Below are positions 17,501 through 25,543 of a DNA stretch of 64,000 nucleotides, one piece after another (positions within the stretch are counted from its first letter, which is position 1; every line of letters starts with the position of its first letter). Position numbers and translations under genes: made by a program. Below the pieces are notes generated by a model, which saw only the letters and a program-made list of their open reading frames with translations, had not been told where the DNA came from and did not search any database. Source of the DNA: Caldora sp965222765 (GTDB lineage Bacteria; Cyanobacteriota; Cyanobacteriia; Cyanobacteriales; Coleofasciculaceae); NCBI GenBank assembly GCA_965222765.1, contig CBDCVG010000002.1, positions 1 to 64,000 on the forward strand. Reading direction: 5' to 3'.

Positions 17501-19641
17501 AGGCGTTGAATTTATATCGTACTCATAATTCTCCTACAGGAGAAAGCAGTGTGTTGGCTAATATCAGCTCTGTCTATTCCAAATTAAAAGATTATCCAAA
17601 AGCTTTGGATTTCTTGCAACAAGCACTTCCCATAGTTCAATCTACAGGAGATAAACTACTAGAAGCTAATCTCTTCTATAACTTCGGTAAAGTCTATAAG
17701 CTATCCGGAGATTACCAGCAAAGCCTCAAGTTCTACAAGCAAGAGCTATCTCTGCGACAGCAAATAGGAGATAAATCTGGAGAAGCTGATACCTTCTACA
17801 ACCTGGCTCAAGTAGAGCGCCAGCGGAGTCAATACTGCTCGGTTAAGAGAAGTTTCGGTAAAGATAAGCTGAGGGAGCTGAGGGAGCTGAGGGAGAAGAA
17901 TTGGAGCAAATCTTTGCAGTATTGCCAGGGAAGTAATCTTCAACAGGCTCGTACCTATATTGAAGCTGCTATCAACATTACTGAATCCCTCCGCACTAAT
18001 GTCACCAGTCAGGAGCTACGTACTTCCTTCTTCGCCTCCAAGCAAGACTACTACGAATTTTACATCGACTTGCTGATGGAGCTAGACCAAAAATATCCAA
18101 CTAAAGGATACGATGCAGAAGCTCTCCATGTCAGCGAACGAGCTAAAGCCAGAAGTCTCCTCGAACTCCTGACTGAAGCGAATGCGGATATCAACCAAGG
18201 GGTAGACTCCCAGCTAGTAGAACAAGAAAGTAGTTTACAACAACAACTAGATGCTATTGAACAACGCCGGGTAGAAGTTCTCAGTGGTGACTATACCGAA
18301 GAACAGAAAGCCAATTTAGAGCGACAGCGGCAAGCTCTGTTAAGAGAATACCAGAACCTCAGAACCCAAATCCGCACGAATAGTCCTAAATATGCGGCTC
18401 TCACTCAACCGGAACCCCTCACCCTCAAACAAATTCAGCAGCAGGTACTCGATAAAGACACCTTGCTTTTGCAATATTCCCTTGGTGAAGAACGTAGCTA
18501 CCTCTGGGCTGTAACCAAAAATAGCATCAATAGCTATCAACTGCCCCCACAGGAGGAAATTGAAACCGCCGCACGACAATTTGTAGAATTGCTCAACACC
18601 CCCAATTATCGCTTAGGGGAAAGAGGGAGTATTGTAGTTGAGCAAGTTAGGGATTTTGATGCTAAGGAAGTTGTTCCCAAACTTAGCCAGATGCTCTTAG
18701 GGGAAGTAGCACAACAGTTAGGTAACAAACGTCTCCTGATTGTCAGTGACGGTGCTCTGCAATATGTCCCCTTTGCCGCTCTGCCAACACCAGTCACTGC
18801 AGATAGTGACAATCCTACCCCACTGATTAGCGATCGCGAAATTGTCAATTTGCCTTCATCTTCTACTCTGGCTATTTTGAGGCAGGAATTCTCCCGCAGA
18901 CAACCAGCACCCAAGCAAGTCGCTATCTTAGCAGATCCTGTCTTTAGTCAAGAAGATGAGCGAGTAACTGCATCTAATTCCCAACTCCCACAACAAACCC
19001 GTGGAGACAATTTAGAGCAAAATTACCTTAACCGTGCCGCCAGACAATTAGATATCGGAGTTTGGAACAGATTACCGGGAACTCGTCAAGAAGCCGAAGC
19101 AATAATGGCTCTAGTGCCAGAATCTCAGCGTACCCAGGTGTTTGATTTCCAGGCTAACCTTAGTGCTGCCACTAATCCCCAACTAAGTCAGTATCGTATT
19201 GTCCATTTTGCCACCCACGGAATGCTCAACAGTGAAAATCCTGAATTATCTGGTGTAGTCTTATCCCTGATTGATGAGCAAGGTAATCCTACCAATGGTT
19301 TCCTGCGCCTCCATGATGTGTTTAACCTCAACTTACCTGCGGAGTTAGTAGTGCTGAGTGCTTGTGAAACGGGATTGGGTAAGGAAGTCAAAGGAGAAGG
19401 CTTAGTAGGGTTGACAAGAGGGTTTATGTATGGAGGTTCGCCACGAGTGTTAGTAAGTCTCTGGAATGTCAATGATGCAGCAACAGCCGAAATGATGAGT
19501 CGCTTCTACCGTTTGATGTTACAGGAAGGCTTGTCAGCTACAGCAGCCTTGAGAGCAGCACAATTAGAAATGCAACAGGAGTCTCAGTGGGAAGCGCCCT
19601 ATTATTGGGCAGCATTTACACTTCAAGGAGAGTGGCGTTAA
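14506..19641 (+). CDS. Giant TPR-CHAT protein (caspase-like protease domain)
   Basis: The 1711-residue protein starts with GTG at 14506, with ATG at 14515 as an alternative. A basic and hydrophobic N-terminus (RRRISWFGGTILVVRLLTGM, then VAQ) suggests export or membrane anchoring. Residues about 50-1135 are roughly 27 tetratricopeptide repeats with a 40-residue period. A coiled region follows, then a C-terminal CHAT domain (about 1370-1710). The catalytic dyad is intact: His1571 in HFATHG and Cys1620 in LSACETG. CHAT proteases are related to caspases and separase, and TPR-CHAT proteins such as Craspase Csx29 are peptide-cleaving effectors. The target here is unknown. A 9-bp tandem repeat (CTGAGGGAG) inserts LRELRELRE near residue 1125, where the TPRs end. 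Confidence 0.9.
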   Translation: MVEMRGKARFRRRISWFGGTILVVRLLTGMSEPMVAQTNPPQLVVQQKTQQLWQTGREQFQQARLQEALQTYQQALEIYRQQSNSAGEAQTLIHLGDVYNELSQNEEALEVAQQALVIYQKLGNRQGEGEALDNLGEAYKGLEEYEQALATLQQALVIHQQVANRRGEGETLTNLGAVYLNLNQHPKALETLQQALSIRREINDKLHEPETLAWLGFAYFSSGEAQQGLELLNQGLILSREIDNVLWEGGILQITGLVYSNLGQAEQALEFYTSALAIIQQSGNLVWEAQTLLWMGQAYSNLGQPSSALEAYQRALPIYRNLENLPQEAFTLYSIGFAYFQRQEYPTALKYYQQALVIARDLDNSVLEANNLEQSGNAYFLLDDISSAKDNFLQALQIYRQLEDFNSQARIFDSIGLAYDRLGENKQALENYQQSLQLYQKLENRTEEAEILGKIGSVYEDLGETQLGIDHFNRALALYRELNNSLGEGDILEELGKIYSNLSEREQALEYFQQALSIFENLPDNSPARYREAFVRYRIGGVYFKVSKSQTALDYYNQALRIYRELGDAEWEANMLGAIALTYRSLEEYQKGIEYFNQALLLYRQEDNRSREASTLDSIASIYSDLDERKKALDYYHQALKLVQALGEQDSEAELLANIGGVYFELGETQQALDYYNQALDLRQQLGKPEDIANTLFDLGSLHTQLGNNQTALSQFNQALTILQSLGTLPRLQSRTLLGIAQIYHSTGNNQKALATYNQAGEISRAEQDYLGEALALQGISIIYSSANDYQQELNYLEQALVIYRNINNRGAQASALRSIGSTYYALGNYQLTLDYYNQALKLYRTIGEPDAEADVLNEIGETYAKKGDYQQSLNTHHQALNIFRTTGNRVWEADTLTNIASLHSLLGDYQSSIAFYSQALSIQNAFGSLNWKTLTLDNLGDVYYSLKDYQQAIAYYQQMLAIAREINQPREEASALRNIGLVSAQLEDEQQALDFLNQALNLYRTHNSPTGESSVLANISSVYSKLKDYPKALDFLQQALPIVQSTGDKLLEANLFYNFGKVYKLSGDYQQSLKFYKQELSLRQQIGDKSGEADTFYNLAQVERQRSQYCSVKRSFGKDKLRELRELREKNWSKSLQYCQGSNLQQARTYIEAAINITESLRTNVTSQELRTSFFASKQDYYEFYIDLLMELDQKYPTKGYDAEALHVSERAKARSLLELLTEANADINQGVDSQLVEQESSLQQQLDAIEQRRVEVLSGDYTEEQKANLERQRQALLREYQNLRTQIRTNSPKYAALTQPEPLTLKQIQQQVLDKDTLLLQYSLGEERSYLWAVTKNSINSYQLPPQEEIETAARQFVELLNTPNYRLGERGSIVVEQVRDFDAKEVVPKLSQMLLGEVAQQLGNKRLLIVSDGALQYVPFAALPTPVTADSDNPTPLISDREIVNLPSSSTLAILRQEFSRRQPAPKQVAILADPVFSQEDERVTASNSQLPQQTRGDNLEQNYLNRAARQLDIGVWNRLPGTRQEAEAIMALVPESQRTQVFDFQANLSAATNPQLSQYRIVHFATHGMLNSENPELSGVVLSLIDEQGNPTNGFLRLHDVFNLNLPAELVVLSACETGLGKEVKGEGLVGLTRGFMYGGSPRVLVSLWNVNDAATAEMMSRFYRLMLQEGLSATAALRAAQLEMQQESQWEAPYYWAAFTLQGEWR

Positions 19642-19756
19642 GGGGAGATGGGGAGATGGGGAGATGGGGGGCTAACAACCCACATTCAGTATCCTCAACT
19701 GTCACACTACGGATTTTAGGAAGCAGAGAATGGAGAATTAAATTAAACCACAGTCG

Positions 19757-20434
19757 CTACAATGGCTTTTTCATCAAAAGTATTCCAACTCCCAAAATCC
19801 CATATCCAAACATTAAACTAGGCTCAGGTACTGATTCAGAACTTGTAGCTATACCAGTATAAAAGCTTCCAAAGAACTCATTGTCAGCAGTCCCAATTGT
19901 TTCTCTAAGTTCTACTTTATCAAAAAGTAGGTTACTTCTAAATCCTACAAAGCTAGCTAAATCATTAGGTCTTGTAAATTCAAAAGAGTCAATTATGGTA
20001 CCACTATTAAGTAAAGTAACTTCAAATGTTGAGTCGATGAATGGAGAATTGACATTTGGATCAAATTGAGGTTCAACGAAGTCAAAACCAAAGGAGTTAA
20101 TAGGATTATCTATATCAATATCAAATGATTCTAATCCATTAACTGCCAAATCAATACCAGGAAGACGGGTAGTCCAATCAAAACCACCAAGATTTAACGT
20201 CCTTCGAGATGGACCAGTAATGGTAAATGTCAAATTATCTAGTGTGAAACTATTAACACTAGCCCCTACAATCTCCAAAGAAGTTTCTATAGCACTTGTA
20301 TCATTTAAGAAATTGGTTCGATTATCATATAGGGTTAAGGCTTGAGCTGGTGCTGAGGTGAGGATAAGGGTAGAGAGTAATATTACACCTGAACAAGAGA
20401 ATTTAAACCGTAAATCACAACATTGAAATTCCAT
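19757..20434 (-). CDS. PEP-CTERM sorting-domain exported protein
   Basis: The protein of about 225 residues begins MEFQCCDLRFKF. I chose the start at 20434 because AGGAG lies 7 nt upstream; the longer reading to 20494 lacks a ribosome site. A signal peptide ends near APAQA. The C-terminus carries the PEP-CTERM signal: VPEPS, a hydrophobic helix (LMFGYGILGVGILLM) and a short basic tail. PEP-CTERM proteins are processed by exosortase and often belong to extracellular matrix. The middle is beta-rich (FTITGPSRRTLNLGGFDWTT) with no family I can name. Confidence 0.85.
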   Translation of the reverse strand: MEFQCCDLRFKFSCSGVILLSTLILTSAPAQALTLYDNRTNFLNDTSAIETSLEIVGASVNSFTLDNLTFTITGPSRRTLNLGGFDWTTRLPGIDLAVNGLESFDIDIDNPINSFGFDFVEPQFDPNVNSPFIDSTFEVTLLNSGTIIDSFEFTRPNDLASFVGFRSNLLFDKVELRETIGTADNEFFGSFYTGIATSSESVPEPSLMFGYGILGVGILLMKKPL

Positions 20435-20628
20435 CTTTAACTCCTGAAGGCTGGCATGGAAAAACAAAACATCTCCGACCAAAGCAAGCAACATTACTTC
20501 TTGAGGTAGCCAACATTGGTAGCAACGTCAAGGCTGTATCTATTGATTGTATTGCAGTTGTAATCTTAATATCCTACTATGATATCAAAATACCAGATCC
20601 ACGGATAAATTTCAAATCCTAAATTAGT

Positions 20629-20724
20629 AGTGCAGTGCGGCAGAAGTAACTGACCAGTTTGAGAGTGATAGAATCCTTACTCTATAAGCATTCTTAATTC
20701 TTAATTCTTAATTCCGCGCAGCGG
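20629..20724. repeat. Dispersed repeat R4, copy 1
   Basis: AGTGCAGTGCGG...GATAGAATCCTT...CTCTATAAGCATTCTTAATTC...CGCAGCGG is repeated at 42781-42871. The function is unknown. A STRR (TAATTCT) is embedded. Confidence 0.7.
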
Positions 20725-20746
20725 CAGTAGTGGCGCATGTTTCGGA

Positions 20747-20761
20747 CAGGCAAGATGCCTG
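20747..20761. repeat. Palindrome CAGGCAAGATGCCTG
   Basis: This is an arm variant of the CTGGCAAGATGCCAG family. The core GCAAGATGC is kept, arms are CAG/CTG, and the same GTTCCG-type right flank follows. It lies close to the 3' end of rlmN. Confidence 0.7.
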
Positions 20762-20769
20762 TTCCGCCT

Positions 20770-21903
20770 TTAGGCTGGGGAGTATGTCAAAGATGATCTT
20801 AACTGTCCGCAAGCGGCATCTTTGTCCAGACCACGAGAACGACGTACACTAACAGCAATATTTTGCTGTTTTAATACATCGACAAAAGCTTCAATTTGCT
20901 GAGGGCTAGGACGCTGATAATCTGCTTCACTGATGGGATTGTAGGGAATCAGATTGACATGACTTTGGAATCCGCGCAGATGTTTAGCTAACTCAGTAGC
21001 ATGTTTTGGGAGATCGTTTATTCCAGCCAGGAGGATGTACTCAAACGACACCCGGCGGTTCGTTAGTTGTACATATTCTCGGCAATCTGCTAACAAAGCT
21101 TCCAGGGAATAATGCTTAGCACTAGGAATTAGTTGTTCTCGCAGCATTTGATTCGAGGCATGGAGACTGACAGCAAAGGTAACTTGCAGTTGATGTTGGG
21201 CAAGTTGGCGGATACGATTAGGAATACCAACAGTTGAGATCGTAAGCGATCGCATACCAATCCCTATATCCTGATTAATCGACTTCACTGCTCCCACAAC
21301 AGCGTCTAAATTCAGCAAAGGCTCTCCCATACCCATAAACACCACATTACTAACGCGCTGCCCAAAATCTTCCTGAACCGTCAACACTTGATCGACAATT
21401 TCATGGGGTGCCAGATTGCGGCTAAATCCCCCTTTACCAGTAGCACAGAAATCACAGGCCATCGGACAACCTACTTGGGAAGACACGCATACAGTGAGGC
21501 GCTTAGTAGTAGGAATACCGACAGTTTCAATAATTTGACCATCTGCCAATCGCAACAGATACTTCACTGTGCCATCTGCGGCTTCCAGGCGATAGTGTAA
21601 ACTAGAACGACCAATGGATACATCTGCCAGAGCTTCCCGCCACTGTTTAGGAAAGACGGAGATTTCACTCAAAGTTCGTGCCCCTTTTTGATAGATCCAG
21701 CTATGTAACTGACGTCCCCGATAAGCCGGTTGGCCTTGCTGCTGAACCCATTGAGTTAATTGAGCCAAGGAAGCTCCCAACAGCGGTGGGATTGAGGCTC
21801 CCAGTAATTCGTATGATTTATCAGACTGAGTTACTTCTGGAGAATTTTGCTCCTGATTGTTGTTTTCTGAAGGAATCTGAGCAAGACGAGATGTAGCAGA
21901 CAT
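20770..21903 (-). CDS. rlmN: Dual-specificity 23S rRNA/tRNA adenine-C2 methyltransferase RlmN
   Basis: The 377-residue radical SAM enzyme carries the cluster motif CPMACDFC followed by ATGKGGFSRNL, the SAM-binding GMGEPLLN, and the C-terminal active-site Cys region (DKDAACGQL). RlmN methylates A2503 of 23S rRNA and A37 of some tRNAs. The N-terminal accessory domain contains the typical RQLHSWIYQKGA. The first 30 residues (SENNNQEQNSPEVTQSDKS) are a low-complexity extension typical of cyanobacterial versions. It is transcribed alone. Confidence 0.95.
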   Translation of the reverse strand: MSATSRLAQIPSENNNQEQNSPEVTQSDKSYELLGASIPPLLGASLAQLTQWVQQQGQPAYRGRQLHSWIYQKGARTLSEISVFPKQWREALADVSIGRSSLHYRLEAADGTVKYLLRLADGQIIETVGIPTTKRLTVCVSSQVGCPMACDFCATGKGGFSRNLAPHEIVDQVLTVQEDFGQRVSNVVFMGMGEPLLNLDAVVGAVKSINQDIGIGMRSLTISTVGIPNRIRQLAQHQLQVTFAVSLHASNQMLREQLIPSAKHYSLEALLADCREYVQLTNRRVSFEYILLAGINDLPKHATELAKHLRGFQSHVNLIPYNPISEADYQRPSPQQIEAFVDVLKQQNIAVSVRRSRGLDKDAACGQLRSSLTYSPA

Positions 21904-22089
21904 GAAGGATGAAGAATTAATTTGCTGATCTCTATGGTGACAGCTCCCGTCGCTAAACCTACGGTTATAGCGCAGTTAAGCTAAGAGTAGACTTCTTGCA
22001 GAAGTCCGGAAAAGGGGAAAAGGGAAAGGAAAAAGGGATTATCCTAAGGTAATTTTCAGTATTTTAGACAAAAATGGGTGAATGTATAA

Positions 22090-22119
22090 TTAAGAATTAA
22101 GAATTAAGAATTAAGAATG
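22090..22119. repeat. Heptamer STRR (TTAAGAA)n
   Basis: Four units sit between rlmN and the cyclase gene, followed shortly by a complementary AATTCTTAATT segment. Confidence 0.85.
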
Positions 22120-22225
22120 TAGAATTTACAATCAATTCTTAATTCTTAATTTCTCAAGGGTGACATTACCAAATCACATATTTATTCTAGACCGTGATTA
22201 ATTCCATTTACGGAACTAAAATCTA

Positions 22226-23644
22226 ATGTCATCTCAAATTTTAAAGTTTTTTTATTTATTTAAAGCTCGTTTATCTCGTAATATTGCCGTTTGGACTTTT
22301 GCTAGTATTGTTGTTATTGAAGCAATTATTTTAGTACCCTCTTATTATAATGAAAAACGGGAACTACTTAATGATATAGAAGATGTGTCTGAAGCTATTA
22401 TCAACTCAACAGTACGGTGGCATCAACAGAAGATGTCAAAAGATAAATTTAGTAATAAGTTAGAAAATATCATTAGTCAACCCCTAATAAAAGGAGTAAT
22501 AATCTACAGACCTGATGGACAAGTTGTCGTTATGTCAGGAGATTTACCCCAAATTGAGTTATCTGACATCAAAAATACTGAAAATTGCCAGCTATGTATC
22601 CGCAGATTAGTTAATGAAAACTATGATGTAGCTTGGTCAACTCGTCAACAAGGGGTAGAACAAATCATTATTATTCGTCATGATGCCTCTGAAGTACAAC
22701 CAAAGTTATACAAATTTATTTTAAGCATTGCTGGTTTGGTTTTAATTATCTCTGGTTTCGTAACTGGTACAACAATGATTGTTTTGGGAGCTACTGTTAT
22801 TGCTCCTATTTTACGGCTTCGTGATGACCTTATGGCAGTAGGTGAAGCGCTTAAAAATAATGACCAGCATCCTAACTTTTATGCTATGTCTGTTAAACGC
22901 AAGGATGAGTTAGGAGAAGTTTTACAAGCATTCAATTTGATGTTTAAGCGAGTTTCGTGGGAAATCACAGAACGTAAGCGAGCTGAAAACAAAGTCCGTG
23001 CTGAACAGGAAAAATCCGATCGCCTATTGCTCAATATTTTACCAGAGCCAATTGCCAAGCAACTGAAAGAGGGTCATAGCAATATTGCAGATGGATTTGC
23101 CGAGGTAACAATTCTGTTTGCCGATATCGTTGGCTTTACCAAACTCTCAGAAAAGATTTCTCCCAAAGAAGTTGTTAAGCTGCTCAACGAAATCTTCACA
23201 GGATTTGATCAACTTAGTGATCAACATGGATTAGAGAAAATTAAAACCATTGGGGATGCTTATATGGTGGCTAGTGGTCTCCCCATGCACAGAAAAGACC
23301 ATGTCGAGGCAATGGCTGAGATGGCTCTGGACATGCAACAGGAAGTCATTCGCTTTAATGCTAAAAATCAAGCTAACCTCAGTATCCGAATTGGCATTAA
23401 TACTGGTCCTGTGGTGGCGGGGGTCATTGGTACGAAAAAGTTCATTTATGACCTATGGGGAGATGCAGTGAATACCGCTAGTCGTATGGAGTCCCACGGA
23501 ATTCCTGGTTACATCCAGGTTACTGAATCTACTTATCAACATTTGCAAGATCAATATCAATTTGAAGAGCGGGGTAAGATTCAGGTTAAAGGCAAAGGAG
23601 AGATGATTACTTATCTATTAATGGAAAGAAAATTACCCAAATAG
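22226..23644 (+). CDS. Membrane class III adenylate/guanylate cyclase with HAMP domain
   Basis: The 472-residue protein has an N-terminal membrane helix (about 18-36), an extracytoplasmic sensor region (about 37-165), and a second helix (about 166-195). A HAMP-like linker (DDLMAVGEALKNN...KDELGEVLQAF) and a coiled coil follow, then a class III cyclase catalytic domain (about 280-470). Metal-binding Asp residues are in ILFADIVGFTKLSE and KTIGDAYMVASG. The Lys preceding IGDAY and the Asp in YDLWGDAVNTASRM fit ATP specificity, so cAMP production is likely. The sensor is not a family I can name. It lies upstream of the TnpB element and a second cyclase. Confidence 0.9.
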   Translation: MSSQILKFFYLFKARLSRNIAVWTFASIVVIEAIILVPSYYNEKRELLNDIEDVSEAIINSTVRWHQQKMSKDKFSNKLENIISQPLIKGVIIYRPDGQVVVMSGDLPQIELSDIKNTENCQLCIRRLVNENYDVAWSTRQQGVEQIIIIRHDASEVQPKLYKFILSIAGLVLIISGFVTGTTMIVLGATVIAPILRLRDDLMAVGEALKNNDQHPNFYAMSVKRKDELGEVLQAFNLMFKRVSWEITERKRAENKVRAEQEKSDRLLLNILPEPIAKQLKEGHSNIADGFAEVTILFADIVGFTKLSEKISPKEVVKLLNEIFTGFDQLSDQHGLEKIKTIGDAYMVASGLPMHRKDHVEAMAEMALDMQQEVIRFNAKNQANLSIRIGINTGPVVAGVIGTKKFIYDLWGDAVNTASRMESHGIPGYIQVTESTYQHLQDQYQFEERGKIQVKGKGEMITYLLMERKLPK

Positions 23645-23723
23645 AAGTTGACTCTCGAGAAACACTCCTTCGGAGTGAGGGTGTAGAGTGTGGGGTGTAG
23701 GGTGCAGGGTATCAATTGTGGAA

Positions 23724-23738
23724 CTGGCATCTTGCCAG
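23724..23738. repeat. Palindrome CTGGCATCTTGCCAG
   Basis: A single reverse-orientation copy of the 15-bp palindrome family, with the conserved GTGGAA flank on its left. Confidence 0.75.
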
Positions 23739-23820
23739 TTACGAGACACGAGAATTATTTCTCGTTTCTCCTATTCAATTGGGGGTGCGAAGCACTCCTG
23801 GGGAGCTCTTGAGAAAAAAG

Positions 23821-23849
23821 GCAGGAGGCAGGAGGCAGGAGGCAGAAGG
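23821..23849. repeat. Heptamer STRR (GGCAGGA)n
   Basis: About four units lie just left of the TnpB element. Confidence 0.85.
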
Positions 23850-23994
23850 CTCCTGCTATAACCGAGGCGGATTGATCGAGGCGTAGCCGAGTACCGCCAA
23901 TGGTTTAGCGGTGAGATGAATGCCGACCAGCTAACAATTGAGCGGCAGGGAATCCAAATAATTCTACCTGTATTCGCAGTCGGTAAAATATGTT

Positions 23995-25287
23995 ATGCTT
24001 GGTCTCATGCTAGTAATTGAAGCCAAGCTCAAAGGAACCAAAGTACAGTACAGCAAGTTGGATGAAGCAATCCGAACAGGGCAGTTCATCCGCAACACCT
24101 GTTTGCGCTATTGGGAAGATAACAGGGGGGTCACTCGTAATGACCTCCAAAAGCTTTGCGCCCTACTAGCTAAGGACAAACTTACCCCTTGGGCGAAAAA
24201 ACTTAACTCCCAAGCAAGGCAGGCTCACGCTGATAGGGCATGGTCTGCCATTCAGCGTTTTTATGAAAACTGTAGATTAGGAAAACCCGGTAAAAAAGGC
24301 TATCCTCGCTACAAAAAATTCAGTCGTTCCCTCGAGTACAAAAATTCAGGCTGGAAATTGTCTGCGGATAGAAGGACTATAACTTTCACTGATGGTTTTC
24401 AAGTCGGAATGATGGATTTGTGGAGTTCTAGGGATTTAGTTTGGACCAGGGAAAAACAAATCCGAAGAGTTCGAGTCATAAGACGTGCTGACGGCTACTA
24501 TGCTCAGTTCTTAGTGGATTGGGATAGACGAGAGGAGCATGAATTTCAAGGGAAAATGACGGGAATTGATTTAGGACTAAAAGAGTTCTATACAGATTCC
24601 GATGGAAATACTGTTGACAACCCTCGATATTTGAGGAAATCCGAACGAAGATTAAAGATGCTTCAACGTCGGGTTTCCCAGAAACATGTTTTGGGGAAGA
24701 AACAGTCTAACAGATACCACAAGGCACGCAAGGCTTTAGCGAAGCAACATCTGAAGGTAAGTAGACAGCGTGAAGACAAAGCTCGTAAAGATGCTTTGGC
24801 GCTAGTTAAGTCGAAAGATTTAATTGTCTACGAGGACTTGAAGATACAAAACATGGTAAAAAATCACCAGCTAGCTAAATCCATCAGCGATGCATCTTGG
24901 TATCGATTCACCAAATGGCTTCAATACTTTGCCAAAGTGTATGGTGTGATAGTTATTGCTGTAGTGCCTCACAATACAACTGTTAATTGCTCATGTTGTA
25001 ACGCGAAGGTGAAGAAAACACTTAGCAGCAGAACACATAAATGCAGTAGTTGTAAAACGGTATTAGACCGGGACCATAACGCAGCCAAAAACATCTTGAA
25101 AAAAGGATTCTTGCTATTAGCTGAATATTTAAACGGTACTGTAGGGCATACAGAATCCGGAGCCAAAAGCTCGAAAGCGCAGGGAGAAACTGACCTCTGG
25201 CTCAAGAACGGAGACGCTCTGGTTCTAAGTCGGCTCGATGAACTGCGAACCAAGAACTCTTGGGAATCCCCCGCTATACCTCGTTAG
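23995..25287 (+). CDS. tnpB: TnpB RNA-guided nuclease
   Basis: The 430-residue protein is a full-length TnpB with an intact RuvC triad: Asp192 in GIDLGLKEF, Glu280 in IVYEDLKIQ, and Asp360 in LDRDHNAAKNIL. The zinc finger (CSCCNAKVK...HKCSSCK) lies before the last Asp. TnpB is guided by an omega RNA that overlaps the 3' end of the gene and the right end of the element, and cleaves DNA next to a short target-adjacent motif. Start may be at 23995 or at the Met at 24007. A C-terminal extension after GFLLLAEYLNGTVGHTE is typical of cyanobacterial IS1341 TnpB. Activity cannot be told from sequence. Confidence 0.92.
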   Translation: MLGLMLVIEAKLKGTKVQYSKLDEAIRTGQFIRNTCLRYWEDNRGVTRNDLQKLCALLAKDKLTPWAKKLNSQARQAHADRAWSAIQRFYENCRLGKPGKKGYPRYKKFSRSLEYKNSGWKLSADRRTITFTDGFQVGMMDLWSSRDLVWTREKQIRRVRVIRRADGYYAQFLVDWDRREEHEFQGKMTGIDLGLKEFYTDSDGNTVDNPRYLRKSERRLKMLQRRVSQKHVLGKKQSNRYHKARKALAKQHLKVSRQREDKARKDALALVKSKDLIVYEDLKIQNMVKNHQLAKSISDASWYRFTKWLQYFAKVYGVIVIAVVPHNTTVNCSCCNAKVKKTLSSRTHKCSSCKTVLDRDHNAAKNILKKGFLLLAEYLNGTVGHTESGAKSSKAQGETDLWLKNGDALVLSRLDELRTKNSWESPAIPR

Positions 25288-25313
25288 AGGTTAGCGGAGG
25301 GAGGATGTCAAAT
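25230..25313 (+). ncRNA. Probable omega RNA (reRNA) 3' part at the TnpB right end
   Basis: The hairpin CCGCTA-ACCTC...GAGGT-TAGCGG (25271-25297) overlaps the tnpB stop, and the element end follows. In known TnpB systems the guide RNA scaffold is made from this region and the guide is the flanking DNA after the right end. The extent here is inferred from that family rule, not measured. Confidence 0.45.
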
Positions 25314-25450
25314 GCAGGTACAAGCACCCATCCAAAACTAAAGGTGGATGTTGTTGGGCTACTAAAACTTGTTGTAACAGGTCATACACTAGGCAAATAT
25401 GCAGAACAAACAAATATAGTTTTTCATCTTTAATGTAGCAAGAGGACTTC

Positions 25451-25490
25451 TGTTATACCCGCCTCGGGTTAGCGGTGGGAGAACGTGACT
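25451..25490 (+). repeat. Second, solitary right-end-like hairpin
   Basis: TTATACCCGCCTCGGGTTAG followed by CGGTGGGAGAACGTGA aligns with the TnpB right end (TATACC...GTTAGCGG, then GGGAG). It lies about 180 bp further on, without another transposase gene. It may be a remnant end of an older insertion. Confidence 0.55.
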
Positions 25491-25543
25491 AGCAAATAAC
25501 AATGTAGCACTTTGAGGATGTCAGTTCTGGCTGCCAATGATAC

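Larger units (their letters stand above)
23866..25313 (+). mobile_element. IS605/IS1341-type element carrying only tnpB
   Basis: The left part (about 23866-23990) contains hairpins, for example GGCGGATTGATCGAGGC with its complement GCCGAGTACCGCC, and CCGCCAATGGTTTAGCGG. The right end is the imperfect two-part hairpin at 25271-25297 followed by GGAGGGAGGATGTCAA, as in IS200/IS605 ends. There is no tnpA, so the element would need a transposase in trans. The exact boundaries are estimated. Confidence 0.65.
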
